A stretch of 64,000 nt of DNA from Chara braunii (lineage: Eukaryota; Streptophyta; Charophyceae; Charales; Characeae), in the NCBI GenBank assembly GCA_003427395.1, contig BFEA01000027.1:826167-890166 (forward strand). The letters run 5' to 3'. Position numbers and translations under genes: made by a program. Under the pieces are notes generated by a model. The model was not told the origin of the DNA. It did not search any database and saw only the letters and a list, made by a program, of their open reading frames with translations. The number at the start of each line of letters is the position of its first letter. Within the stretch, counting starts at the first letter, position 1. This document shows, piece after piece, positions 33,560 through 44,350 of this stretch.

Positions 33560-33910
33560 ATGGAGTCAGGTTTTCTCCCGACGGACGGAATCGTGGGCCG
33601 TGGCCCAAGCTTGGACCTTGGCTCAGAGCGTCGCAGCGCGCCTCCGCCCTTCCCGATCGCAAACGACGATGGCATATACTGCGATGCGGACGTGCGAAGG
33701 TTGCTGCGGCGCACTGAGCCAATCCACCTTTACAACTCGACTCAGGTGCGCCACATAGGCGGGAGTGGGTTTGTGTTGATTGAGCGGTTTGCGTCGCCGC
33801 CTTTAATTAAGTCGTACATCGACCTCACGGTGTTGCCCTAGTCTGCTGCGCACGCCACCTGGCAACCACAGTTTAATTGTCATTGGTGTCGCCAGGGAGA
33901 CTCGTGCTTG
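33560..33910 (+). pseudogene. LTR-embedded ORF, copy 4 (diverged)
   Basis: Open from ATG 33560 to a TAG at 33839-33841. It aligns with the 52558 ORF: PPPFPIANDDGIYCDADVRR with RPFPYSEERTRVCEWDVREA, SGFVLIERF with AGFVIIDTHF, and YIDLTVLP(stop)SAAHATW then CHWC with ELIVIPWTAVEPHW then CTEC. The stop replaces the invariant Trp (TGG to TAG). No known domain is recognised. It lies next to the broken end of gypsy 2. Confidence 0.65.
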
Positions 33911-34154
33911 TGGCGACGGTTGGTCGTGGGGTACAAAGGGGTTACCCGATTCCCCGAACTCTCCCGTAATGCGGGTGCATTCCACGCCCATTTTCGAACT
34001 TGGGTTCCATCGACATGTCTGACCCCGTGCCACGCCGTCCCCACAGACTCGACGAGTCCGACAACGATGAGTCCGACAACCAACGATGAGTCCGAAAACG
34101 ACACCTGAACCTGCTTCCGGGGCCTCTTCCCCAAGGGCCGCGCGAACCCTGTGT

Positions 34155-35192
34155 TGCCAACCCATTAGACTGAGAGACATGGGGAGCAGCGTGTCGGAGA
34201 GCAACGCCACGCCGCGTCAGTAATTCCTCTACTTCGGCCTTGAATTCGGACCCGTTGTCAGTTAGGATCTCCTCTCTATCTAGATGGGTATTGAGGAATC
34301 GGTCGATATATGTAGCTATTTCGGAGGCTTTACGTGTCTTACAGGGATAAACTTCGATATACTTTGAGAAGTAATCAATCAACACCAAGAGAATAGAATA
34401 TTCACAACGGTTGGGGCAAGGTGATACCTCAATATCTGTTGTGTCCATACTGACTCGCTGGGAAGGACGTTCTACCTCCATGGGGACTACTATGTTTGGG
34501 CCACGAAGGGGCGCACGATCGGCAACACAGACTAGACAGTTAGCGACCACGTGCTTCACGTCGTCGCAGATATTATACCAGAACCATCGATTTTGGTCGA
34601 TAGTTGCTTCGGTGACACGTATCGTGAAATGGGCAGTTTGTTCCTCGTGCACCGATCTGGTCTAGTCATATCGCTGGAAGGGATGGGGAACCGTCAACCA
34701 CAACCCCGATCCGTCTGTTTTGCGCTTTTCTAAATCGCCGTTGATCCTTAGATAATCTTGGGACCTCTCAGTTGCCCAACTCCTGTCGTGATTAGTGAGA
34801 TGGTCCAGTGGTGTGCCTAGTAATTTAGCCAATAATATTTTATCCATCCATACTTCAGCCCTTCGGTATTTTTCGTCGTATTCGGGGTCGTCAGTCCTGG
34901 CGGCCTCGAATCAAACTTCTGTGGGGAGCTTATCCGTTCGACACAGAGGGCATTTCCATGCCTTAGTACTCGTTTGATATCGAATACATGTGCCATGTGC
35001 GAGATTAACACACGTGGCGCAGTCCACCCAGTCAGTGAACCCCGATTCAACGGGATAGCAGTCTACCCCATAAACCCGTGAAATGCACGTGCAAAAATAA
35101 CAGAATTTGTCCGGAAGATCGGCGAAAAATTCCAAATGCGGAGGAGGAGGGGAATTGATGGGGTGAGGAGCAGTAGAAGAAGGGGTCATCAT
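34155..35192 (-). pseudogene. PHD-finger integrase of gypsy 2 (truncated)
   Basis: Starts at ATG 35192. A C4HC3 zinc finger is followed by the HHCC integrase N-terminus and the catalytic core. Finger residues are CYFC, then CATC, AHGTC and WKCPLC, matching gypsy 3. The HHCC block is HEEQTAH and NCLVC, with both Cys intact here. The core shows SMDTTDI (first Asp) and LTDNGSEF (second Asp) and breaks after SNGLA, before the Glu. Stops at 34911-34913 (CGA to TGA) and 34662-34664 (TGG to TAG) are resolved by comparison with gypsy 3. PHD fingers usually read histone H3 tails, so a role in choosing insertion sites is inferred. Confidence 0.88.
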
Positions 35193-35238
35193 GGTTTGGG
35201 GAAAGAAGAGAGAGAGAGAGAGAGAGAGCTCGTGTCCA

Positions 35239-38157
35239 CTTAATCCTTCAAAAGGATCTCCACTTCACCGTACAGGGGCTCGTGTTTTGGCTCTGGATCG
35301 TGCCACGGCGTCACTTCCTCACTCTTGGGTACCTTACCGGGTCGATGCAACCGTGTCAGCCCGTCCGCGTTGTCGTGTCTCTCGTGCTTCCGATGACGAA
35401 TGTCAAATTCCATGCTCTGCAACGTGGTAGTCCATCGTTCGATCATTCCCGAGTAGTCCTTGGACTTCTTCAAGGCCAACAATGGTTCATGATCAGTCAC
35501 CAATGTGAACTTCCGACCATATAAGTAAGCCCGAAAGTGGCTGATTCCCCACAAGGCCGCGTAGCATTCCCCCGTTGGAGCGGAGTAATTCCTATTGCAG
35601 GAAGGTACCGATTTAGACAAATATTCCACCACATGTTCCAAGCCATTAGGTCCCACCTAGGCCAAGATCGTTGAGATCGCCTTGGGCTGCCAATCGGTGA
35701 TGAGGACAAAAGGCTTTTCCGGGTCTGGTCTTATAAGGACCGGAGTCGAAATCAGAGCCGCCTTAAGTTCTCAAAAGGTCTGATCGCACTGCGCGGTCCA
35801 AATCAACGGCTGCTCTTTTTTCAGCAGGTTCGTGAGTGGTCCCGCGATTGTTGCAAATCCCTTGATAAACCTTCGATAGTACGAGGCTAGTCCCAAAAAA
35901 ACGCGTACTTGTGTAACTAACGTCGGCACCGGCGCGTCTTTTACCGCGGCTACCTTCTGCGGCTCCGGTTGCAGCCCCTTGTCCGTAACCACGTGGCCGA
36001 GAAAGGAAATCTTTGTGAGGAAAAACTGACATTTCTCAAGGGTCACCTTAAATCCACCATCCTTCAGTGCGTGCAACGTCCATTCAATGTGTTGCGAGTG
36101 CTCTTCGTAGGAACTCAAATACACAAGGATATCATCCATGTATACAATCACACAATAATTAATAATACTCTGTGTCAGCCTTGTTTTTCGCACGAAGTTC
36201 TGAAAAATCATGTTCATCGCACGTTGAAACGTGGATGGGGTGTTGCAGATCTTCATCGGGCATCGAACCCATTGCCAAGTCCCTTCGAAAAGAACGAAGG
36301 CCGTCTTCGGGTGATCTTCCTTTCGAACTAGGACTCGGAGATGGTGGAACCCATGAGGAACATCAAACTTACTGAAAAATCGAGCACCACCAATAACATC
36401 CAATAATTCATCAATCCGGGGGAGGGGTTATGCGTCCTTAATCGTGATATCATTCAACTTTCAATAATCAATGCATATACGAATCCCTCCCGCCTTTTTC
36501 GGTACAATCACCACAGGGAAGGATTACGGTCCTATGGCGGGTTCGATCCACCCATTAACTTTAAACTCCTTCACCCCCTCGAACGCAACTCGTCGTTGTG
36601 CTGGAGAGTATCGATAAAGGGCGCGACTAATTGGCGGATGATCCCTTGTGAGGATCACATGTTCGATCACACTTGACAACCCAATATCACAGTCATGCAC
36701 ACTCAGCACCTCTGCATATCCATGCAATACATCGATCAAAGACTGGCGAATTTCACAAGGAACATGACCAGGTAGTATGATCTTTGATCATTCGAAAAGA
36801 TCCAACTGTACGTTGATTTGCCCTAGTTCTATCGGTGGCCTCCCTTCTACGCAGGAGAACATGGAGCTACTGGTGCGGACCGAAAAAACAGTAGCAAGCA
36901 TCTGTAATTCGGTCGGGCTTATCATTTCGATTTCCTTAGTTTTGGCACCAGTCTCGACATCCATAGCGCTGGCGGTTATTCCCATCTCAGTCAGCTTCGT
37001 CATTTTCTGCATTAGATTGGGAACATCATTGATCGGAGCTTCGGCCTCCTGCGTAATTAGTGCGATCACAGCGTTTTGCGTGAGCAGGGGCCTGGGCGGG
37101 GAAACGGAAAAATCCAAGTATTGACCCATTTGTTGATATCTTTCTCGCAAGGAAAACACGCCCTCGTACAAGGTTCGAGGGGGTTCCAAGAGGTCAGCCA
37201 TATCCGAAACTTGCAAGATAGGTTCTCCTAGAAAAGATGTTACTGAAATTTGGGCTTCTGTTAGTGCACGCAGGGATAAAGGCGACACAGGGCCTGTTTG
37301 GCTATCTTCTATATCCAGATCAAATGTCCTAGTAGTAGTCGGATTTATCCGGAACTCTTCTTTAGTCTTGTGACCGAACAACTCAACTAACTGACTCTAT
37401 TCCTTTTTAGTAGGCATGCAACCCAGCAGTCAGTCATAGTCTCGCTCATCATACTCGTCATCCTGGGACAGGTGTCGGTCCTCATCACTGCTTTCGGACG
37501 ACTCTTATGGGCTCGGGACTTGTATCATTCCTATTCGGGGGAGGTCGGGGGTCTTTCTTGGTGATCGAGTGAAGACTCGTAGCAGAAGTGTTTGAGGCTT
37601 TCCTCCAGTATGTGTAAGGACGAGCTGCTTGGAGTCGAAATGTATTCGTGCGCCCATAGCCATAGCCCAAGGCAACCCCAACAGTACTGAGTATGACTGT
37701 ACATCGATTACTAATGCGTTGACCAAGACATGTACTCTTCCTACCTTAACGGCTACGTTTTCAATAATCTCGACTATGTTCATCCTTTCTTCGTCGATGG
37801 AGTTGTAGTTATCTCATCTGGTAAGGGAAGGATCGAATTCAATCGTCCAATTTTTCGGACGGTGTCCAAAGATATCGCTACCGCAAACGATCCTGTATCA
37901 ATCAGGGCATTGAACGGTTTTCCCCATACCTCACAATCACACTCCGCACTTTTTCACAGAACAGATCAAACTCAAACGAAGTGGTCTTTCTATGCGTATG
38001 AAATGGTGGCGAATCGAGCAGTCTCGAGTGCGTCGGGCATGGTGGATATCAGTTCCGATAGAGGAGGGTCTACTTCTGCCTCATCGTCCTTCTTTTTCTT
38101 CAGCATCTTCTGAATGCGTTTATACGTAAAGCGTTTCTGTTTTTTTTGGCATTGCTA
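35239..38157 (-). pseudogene. pol of gypsy 2: protease, RT, RNase H
   Basis: The protease has LIDTGS at about 37890. After a linker, RT begins near 36740 (VIEHVILT, PPISRALYRYSPAQR), with GGIRICIDY, RFFSKFDV, TAFVLFEGTWQW and catalytic VIVYMDDILVY (about 36130-36160). RNase H has VLITDWQPKAIS, SAPTGECYAALWG, VTDHEPLLALKKS. The frame ends EVEILLKD-TAA at 35239-35241. The stop sits at the same place in gypsy 3 (EILSKQ-TAA), about 60 bp before the separate integrase start. In-frame stops include changes at CGA, CAG and TGG codons conserved in gypsy 3. Confidence 0.92.
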
Positions 38158-39584
38158 AAGAAGTTTGTCATTCGCAGCTTCCGATATGGTCAGTAGATGT
38201 CCCACGAGGACAGGGACTCGGATATCCAAGTGTTTGAGCGTCTGAAGCACATCGATCTCCCCTGTTCGAAACTGAGGACCGAGCTCTAATCCTCGCTCCA
38301 CCCATTCGAATTCATCCTTATCAGGTCGGATTGCTTCGATCAGTCGTGCTAGTTGGAGGCATTTTGTAGAATCAACAACATCGGCCGCTTCGGAAGATGA
38401 TCCCGAAGTGGACGCGATGGGTTCAGCCGATGGCTCTGCAGGGGGAGGGTCAGATTCCCTTTCTCTTGCGGCTTCTAATAGTGTGGCTACCCATCCCTGA
38501 TTCAAGGCGATAGGCGCAACTGCCGGCAGGGGCTGGTTACGCCTTGGCAGGGGGTAGTCGCATGCAAAGTGTCTGGATTGCTTACAGTTGTAGCATTCGA
38601 CTCTTCCTGCTGGATTGACCACCTAATTTTGAGTTGTAAGTGCTTGGCCAGGGGCAGGAAGGGCAGCCAGCATGGGATACGAAGGAGGAGCGGGACGCGG
38701 AGAAATCGAGTTAGTTTTTATTAGTTCGTCATGATCTGTTCCAATCGATCCATCTGAGAAGTCTGCATCTGTATCAGATTGTTCATCCACTCAGATTGTC
38801 TAGCTGTGGCGGTATGAATCATCTGGGTTAGATGCAGGTTAGTGATGGGTACTGGCGCAGCCTGGGGCATGACGGTGTTCACAGGCACCATCTTAGGAGG
38901 GAGGGGAAGGACAGAAGATAGGTGATGAGGGGAGGGATCCAGCGAAGGTCCGTCCTGATAGCCGTGATCGGGGCGAGGGTAGAATCGCCCCACTGGTCTG
39001 AGCCACGATCGCCGCTTAGCAGCGACATCCTGTATCGTATCCGAGAGGTCTTCGTCCCCCTGACCTATGTATTTGCGTGTATCCATCAAGTTGAGTTCAA
39101 GTGTTTTAGCGATGATGAATGGTAGTTGGTTTGTCTTAGGGGGAACCTTCTTTTGTAGCTTTGCTTTTAGCACTCGGTTACGAAGATGATCGTTGAACAA
39201 ATCTCGAACAACGTTTTCTTCTCGCCCCGATTTGTCTAGCGCGGTTTGAAATCGGTCCATAAAATCGGGTAGTAACTCTCCGGGCTCTTGCGGTCGAGTT
39301 TTCAATACGAACCATGCAGCATCCTCACTGACTTTGTCGAATCCTTCTAGGAACGCTTGTTTGAAGGTATCCCAATCTACCCACCTATGTCTTCTAAGCC
39401 AATCATGAGCAGTGTTTCAGAGAAGCAGGGTGATGACGCGAGGGAGATCCTCTCCGCCATATCCCTGAGCTTGTATGGCCTCAAGCCATGCCTCGGGATG
39501 GGTATGATTGGGGTAAAACGGGAAGGTGGCGAGGATGCTCACCATCACCCGAGGAGGTGCTCCTTTAGCATCAGCCGTGGGCAT
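38158..39584 (-). pseudogene. gag of gypsy 2
   Basis: Probable start ATG at 39584. The capsid part has HPEAWLEAIQAQGYGGEDLP, a TGA at 39419-39417, DWLRRHRWVDWDTFKQAFLE and DFMDRFQTALDKSG, the usual retrotransposon gag fold signature. A Pro-rich linker and QSEWMNNLIQMQ follow, with a frameshift between 38720 and 38625. The zinc knuckle reads CYNCKQSRHFACDY, where the last Cys is Tyr, so it is broken; gypsy 3 has the intact form. A TAG at 38157-38155 separates it from pol, but the gypsy 3 alignment shows one continuous frame there originally. Confidence 0.88.
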
Positions 39585-39696
39585 CTCTGGTTGAGTTTCG
39601 ACATACCTTTGTCAGGTAACCGGAGGACTCGGCCGATTAGATCGGTTGGCGGTTCTTCCTCTCGCCAACTCGTCTTACTAACATCGGAACCAACAC

Positions 39697-39714
39697 GTGT
39701 CGGCTCCGATACCA
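39697..39714 (-). other. Primer-binding site of gypsy 2
   Basis: The minus strand reads TGGTATCGGAGCCGACACG. The first 12 bases match the initiator-Met tRNA complement with one change, as at 3011. It directly follows the LTR end GCCGTGAGGT. Confidence 0.65.
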
Positions 39715-39715
39715 A

Positions 39716-40180
39716 CCTCACGGCCTGCGCTGCCTTCCAATCGGAGCGTTGCGGTTCGTGGAAGGGGCCCGGGAAAGGCAACGATGATGGGGTGTGCCAA
39801 GGATTTTTGGAAAATTGAGTGTGGGGACACAGACGAAACTGAAATCCCCCGTGTTGGTCCGACTGTAGTAAGAAGAAGATTCGTCGCCGCACGGGTTTTA
39901 AGGGAGAAAAAAGCGCGCACGGGACTCGCAACTATGAAAAATTCAATCCAAAAAGTATCGTTGGACTTCCCAACGAGTCGTCACCCTTTGTTTTGCGTGA
40001 AAGGGGACGGGTACACACGTGGTATCTCGTTTTCGGATGAGGTCGCGTTGTTGGGCGGCCAAAGCCAGTTGGCCACCCGAAATGAGACAATTTGAAGAGT
40101 CGATTGATCAGGCACGACCGTGTTAAGGGACGAGCGGTAAAAAACAGGACACCTAGGTCGACCCTGTTTTTCGACCCGTC
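39716..40180 (-). repeat. 5' LTR (3' part) of gypsy 2, with C-terminus of the LTR-ORF
   Basis: 39716-39960 aligns in reverse complement with 53090-53329, including CCTTGGCACACCCCATC and the GTGAGGTTGG end. On the minus strand at about 40080-39945 the frame gives QQRDLIRKRDT, VPFHAKQRVTTRWEVQRYFLD and a stop, matching the C-terminus of the 52558 ORF (RRDLIRKRDT, RWEARQYFLD, stop). Upstream the frame is broken. The far LTR boundary could not be set. Confidence 0.72.
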
Positions 40181-40549
40181 TCTCGTTGACACTAACCTTA
40201 CTTTTTTTTTTGCAGATGAATATACTAATTTATCCCACCCTTGACACCCTTACCATCAGCTTATTTTCCTTTTATTTCTATTCCCTCCATACCCGGTCGC
40301 CGACGTGTGCGCGGGTCTCCGCACAGTCGGTTTTGCGCGGTCGAATTGGGACGATTTTTTTTAATTATTTGTATGAATAAATTTAAGAACGCGGTTAAAA
40401 TAATTAATGATGAAAAGGAACTCCAAGCCCGCGATCTTGAATGGTACCTTATTTTCATTTTATTTTCTCTTGATTATGTATACCCCCCGACGTTTGTCCT
40501 AATCTAGGCTATTTTGTTACCCCGCTTATGACCTGAATGCGAGTGACCG

Positions 40550-40559
40550 TTATTATTAC

Positions 40560-40614
<55 letters not shown>
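40550..40614. repeat. (ATT)n microsatellite
   Basis: About 20 tandem ATT units. Confidence 0.95.
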
Positions 40615-40678
40615 ATTAAGAGTGTGGAGAGCGGGGTGCGACGATTGACTATTTTGCGGTGTATGGACCTGCTCATAC

Positions 40679-40722
40679 GGGGTTTTTCTAAGTGAGGGTT
40701 TTTCTAAGTGAGGGTTTTTCTA
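40679..40722. repeat. 16-bp triplicate GGGTTTTTCTAAGTGA
   Basis: Two full copies and a partial third. It is not the plant telomere repeat. Confidence 0.85.
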
Positions 40723-41469
40723 GTCGCCATCGGGCCTCACTTGTCCGTCGCGTTATGGGCTCCGGTCCGGGATCACGACGGTCACCAGTCCGGCGCAGGT
40801 ACGGTTCATGGATGCGGCTCGTCGGTGTGGTTTCCTGGTACGTACGGTTCATTGGCACGGTGCATTGGTACTTGGTGTGGATCATGGTGGGGTTCATTTG
40901 GATAGTCCATTGCAACAGGTCCAACCCACTCTTGTCGAGCCTCGGTTGGAGATCCATACCTGGATCAGATTACTGCGGACTGTGTGGAAGAAACAACCAC
41001 TGGGCCAAGAGCATCTACGGTACTGGGACTGCAGTGGATTGTGCTGCGGCCACATGCCCTATATTGACACTGGGATTGCAGCGGACGGGGACTGCCGGTA
41101 TGGCGGTTGTGCCAGGCCTGGATCTGCACCACAAGAATTGTTGTTGGACCTGTTTTTGGACATACTGGTACTAGACCAGAGGTCTGTTCACCGGGCCTGG
41201 ATCTGTAGTCTCGGCCAACAGCTGGTACCGGCCGGTACCGGCCGGTACCCCTTCCTTTTCGGGCATGGGCCTGCCTGTGCAGGTGCCAGCTCGACTGACA
41301 ACTATACAAGCAAGGGTTTTGACTTTGGGAAGGGACCGCGCGCATGGCGTACGCCGCCCACGGGGAAGGGAAGAGAACGAAGCATGGAGGACATGAGAGG
41401 GGGAGATGCGCATTAGGGAGACGACGGCGCGCAAGGTGTGCGCCGCCCACCAGGGTGGCACCAAGAGAG

Positions 41470-41680
41470 ACAACGAGAGAGGACTGCGGGCAGAGAGAGA
41501 CAACGAGAGAGAGAGAGAGTGCACAGTGAGAGAGAAAGAGTATGCGTAGTGAGAGAGAGAGAGAGTGCACAGTGAGAGAGAGTGTGCGCAGTGAGAGAGA
41601 GAGAGAGTGCATAGTAAGAGAGAGAGAGAGAGCAGTGAGAGAGAGAGAGAGTGCGCAGTGAGAGAGAGAGCAGCACTAAG
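41470..41680. repeat. GA-rich degenerate repeat around GAGAGAGTGCACAGTGA
   Basis: GA runs regularly interrupted by GTGCACAGTGA, GTGCGCAGTGA or GTGCATAGTAA, so a 25-35 bp minisatellite overlies the microsatellite. Confidence 0.8.
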
Positions 41681-42639
41681 GGTTGTGGAATTGTGAGCAG
41701 CACGGGGAAGTTGTGCGTGCATTTGTGATGCTCTATTGATCTAACGTACACCTGAGGTAGAGAGACCAAGAGAAGGAGAGTAACGGGCACGCGATCATGC
41801 AAAACATGAAGCTAGTAAGAGGGCGATGAGTTGGGGAGATTTAGTCGAGCAAAGAAAAATGAGCCTTGGGAGAGTAAGAGACTGTGAGCAGTGGTAGAGA
41901 GGGAAAGAGAGAGAGTGAGGAGAGAGACATAGAGAAAGAGAAAGAGAAAGCGAAAAGCTGACCGTCTAAGAGCTGGAGAGAGCGTGAGGAGGCGCGCGAG
42001 TCCAGATGTGTATTTTCTAAATTAAAAAAAAAAAAAAAAAAACTCTTTAGTAGCAATAGTAGCCAGGTTCATCCCAGTCAATAGGCGACAATGAGGTTGA
42101 GTGAAAGAGATCACGTGCGCTAGGTAAAGAGATGAGTAGAGTGAGTCAAGAAGAGAGAGTGAGAACGTATGCCAGAGAATGGAAATGGTGATAAGAACAT
42201 GAGCCGCCACTCATGAGAGAGAAAAAAAAGGGGAATCATCTTCTCATGATCTAATCTGCTGCTTCATTCCCAATATCTCGCTTGGTGAGAAGATGAGTTG
42301 TTGCGCACGAGGAAGAAAGAAAAGATGATGTATATTCTCATGTTCAATTTGCTGATTCTTGGCCAATATCTCGCTTGGTGTGAAGGTGAGCTGTTGCGCA
42401 CGGGGAAGAAAGTAATGACGATGTGTATTCTCATGTTCACTCTGCTGGTTCATACCCAACATCTCGGTTGGAGAGTGGATGAGCTGTGGCATATAAAAAA
42501 ATATAAAGATATAATAATAATAAGAATACAATGATGTATCTTTCCATGATTTAGCTGTAGACTCCTCCCTATCCGAATACGGTAGTGAACAGGATCTGAA
42601 CTCTCCTTTGATCACACACACCAGTGGGGGAAGGCCTTG

Positions 42640-42674
42640 CCACTCACGCACACACACACACACACACACACACT

Positions 42675-42716
<42 letters not shown>
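42640..42716. repeat. Compound (CA)n-(GA)n microsatellite
   Basis: CACACA, then TGTCA, then GAGAGA. Confidence 0.95.
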
Positions 42717-43689
42717 AGTCAATTGAAGATCACGGCAGTAACAGACAACTTACACACATATACACAGAAGTTGAACCTGTCCTCACAAATCGGCCCGATT
42801 TATTCGCAGGCCATTCAAGACCAGTGACAGTGGAGCAAAGTTTATCATTCTGTATGAGACTGCAGCACCAAGGCAGCTAGATCCATTAAAGAATATACAA
42901 GATAGCATCAAGGTATGAACTCGGGTCTATATTCCAACAGTGCAGAGCTCGTGGGTACAAGTGGACTACTTGGAGGGCCTGCAAAGGGGAAGAGGTAAGA
43001 GAAAGAGCACAAAATGGTGCAGACTCAAACGAATTCAACAGAGAGAGCGTTTCTCCCATCGCCTTGCAGGCGGAGTTGCAGTCCGCTAAAGCTGGCTCTC
43101 TCTCATATCCACCCCTTCATCTACTCATATGTGATCACCCTTCTGCCCAGAGGGCGTTGAGGGGGAGCAACCCGCAAAAGATCAAAGCATAAAGTTCTCA
43201 AACAAAAGCTCAAAACATGAGAGGGTTTTTTGTGCACTGCTCCGACACGATGACGTTTTATTGGTTACTACTCTCGGCTGCTAAGTCCAGTTTAAGATCG
43301 GAATTCATTTGCTCAAGGGGGCCTTCAAAACGGAGACTCCGACCGTTCAAATTTTCAAACAATCAAGATTTAGACATAATGGTGATGATTTCAAAACGAA
43401 CATTGATTCTGAAAATGCGGCAAAGCCATTCGTAATTTGTGACACTGACTTTGCTTGGGTTAAACTGCAGAATTACCGCAGGGTTTTGGTCGAGCCTTAT
43501 TCTTACCCTGGTCAGGGCCAAGTGGCTGGTTTGCCCATCTTGTTAAGTGCATGTTGCTCCGACAGTTCAAGTTGACCTACGATCAATTTGTGGAAGACGA
43601 AGTGCGATCATACCTGTGCAAATCCGAGACCCTCCACGGGAGACCCTACGAGTGAATCTCTGGCAGAGTGAATCTCTGGCCACTACTAA

Positions 43690-44350
43690 GTAGTCTGAAT
43701 GGATGAGTAACCTGATCCAAATGCAGGCGGCTCACATGGAACGGATGGAGCAGATAATGAGCTGGCTCATTAAGCCTAACCCGGCTCCGGCCCGACCTAC
43801 CCCTGCATCGTTTCCGCTCTTACCTGCTCCACCTGCTCCAGGATTCGCCCCCCTGTTTCCCCTTCTAGCTAATCCGGCAGGAAAGATCGAGTGTTTCAAC
43901 TGCAAACAGCCCGGGCATTTCGCCCGAGACTGTCCGCAGCCAAAACGTAATCAGCCCCCCCCTGCTGCGGCCCCAGTCGCCCTTAATCACGGACGAGTGG
44001 CCGCTCTGATGTACACGGACCAGGGAGGAGAGGTCGTAGCATACGCTCCAGAACAGCCTTCCCCTTCGAAGACAATGGCGTCGACATCAGGGGCCTCTTC
44101 CTCTGACGCTGCTGACGTGGTCGATCCTCTCGAGTATTTCCATCTTGTCGGAATGATCGGAGCGATCCGATCGGCCCAGGATGATCTCGAATGGGTCGAT
44201 CGCGAATCCAATCCCGGACCGCAGTTTCGGACAGGAGATATTGATGTGTTAAAAACACTCAAGCAATTAGATATTCGTGTACCTATCCCAGTAGGACATC
44301 TGCTCACCATATCTGAAGCGGCGAACGATAAACTTCTACAACATTGCTAG
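43690..44350 (+). pseudogene. gag 3' part of gypsy 3 with zinc knuckle
   Basis: SEWMSNLIQMQ aligns with gypsy 2 SEWMNNLIQMQ; everything before is unrelated, so the capsid is lost. A Pro-rich stretch leads to an intact CFNCKQPGHFARDC knuckle (about 43893-43934) and a conserved tail (GPQFRTGDIDVLKTLKQLDI, VGHLLTISEAANDKLL). The TAG at 44348-44350 interrupts a frame that continues into pol; the CAA/CAG pattern of gypsy 2 indicates CAG to TAG. Confidence 0.88.

Larger units (their letters stand above)
34155..39716 (-). mobile_element. Ty3/gypsy retrotransposon 2 (PHD-integrase family), 3' truncated
   Basis: Read on the minus strand: PBS (39714), gag (39584-38158), protease, RT and RNase H (38157-35239), PHD-finger integrase (35192-34155). 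It breaks inside the integrase core just before the catalytic Glu, so the C-terminal integrase, accessory ORFs and 3' LTR are gone. It is closely related to gypsy 3 throughout the shared part. It carries many stops. Confidence 0.93.
40181..43689. other. No gene seen; microsatellite-rich
   Basis: Contains (ATT)n at 40550-40614, a 16-bp triplicate at 40679-40722, GGTACCGGCC x3 at about 41225-41256, GA-rich DNA at 41470-41960, A18 at 42025-42042, and CA/GA repeats at 42640-42716. ORFs at 40692-41416 are open only by chance: overlapping frames, with no recognisable family. Confidence 0.5.

Noticed and set aside
40679-40722. Interstitial telomere repeat
   Set aside because: The unit GGGTTTTTCTAAGTGA is not TTTAGGG or a common variant.
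40691-41416. ORFs of 160 and 202 codons
   Set aside because: Overlapping frames, no family resemblance, Trp/Gly-rich translation of repeated ACTGG/GGTAC motifs.
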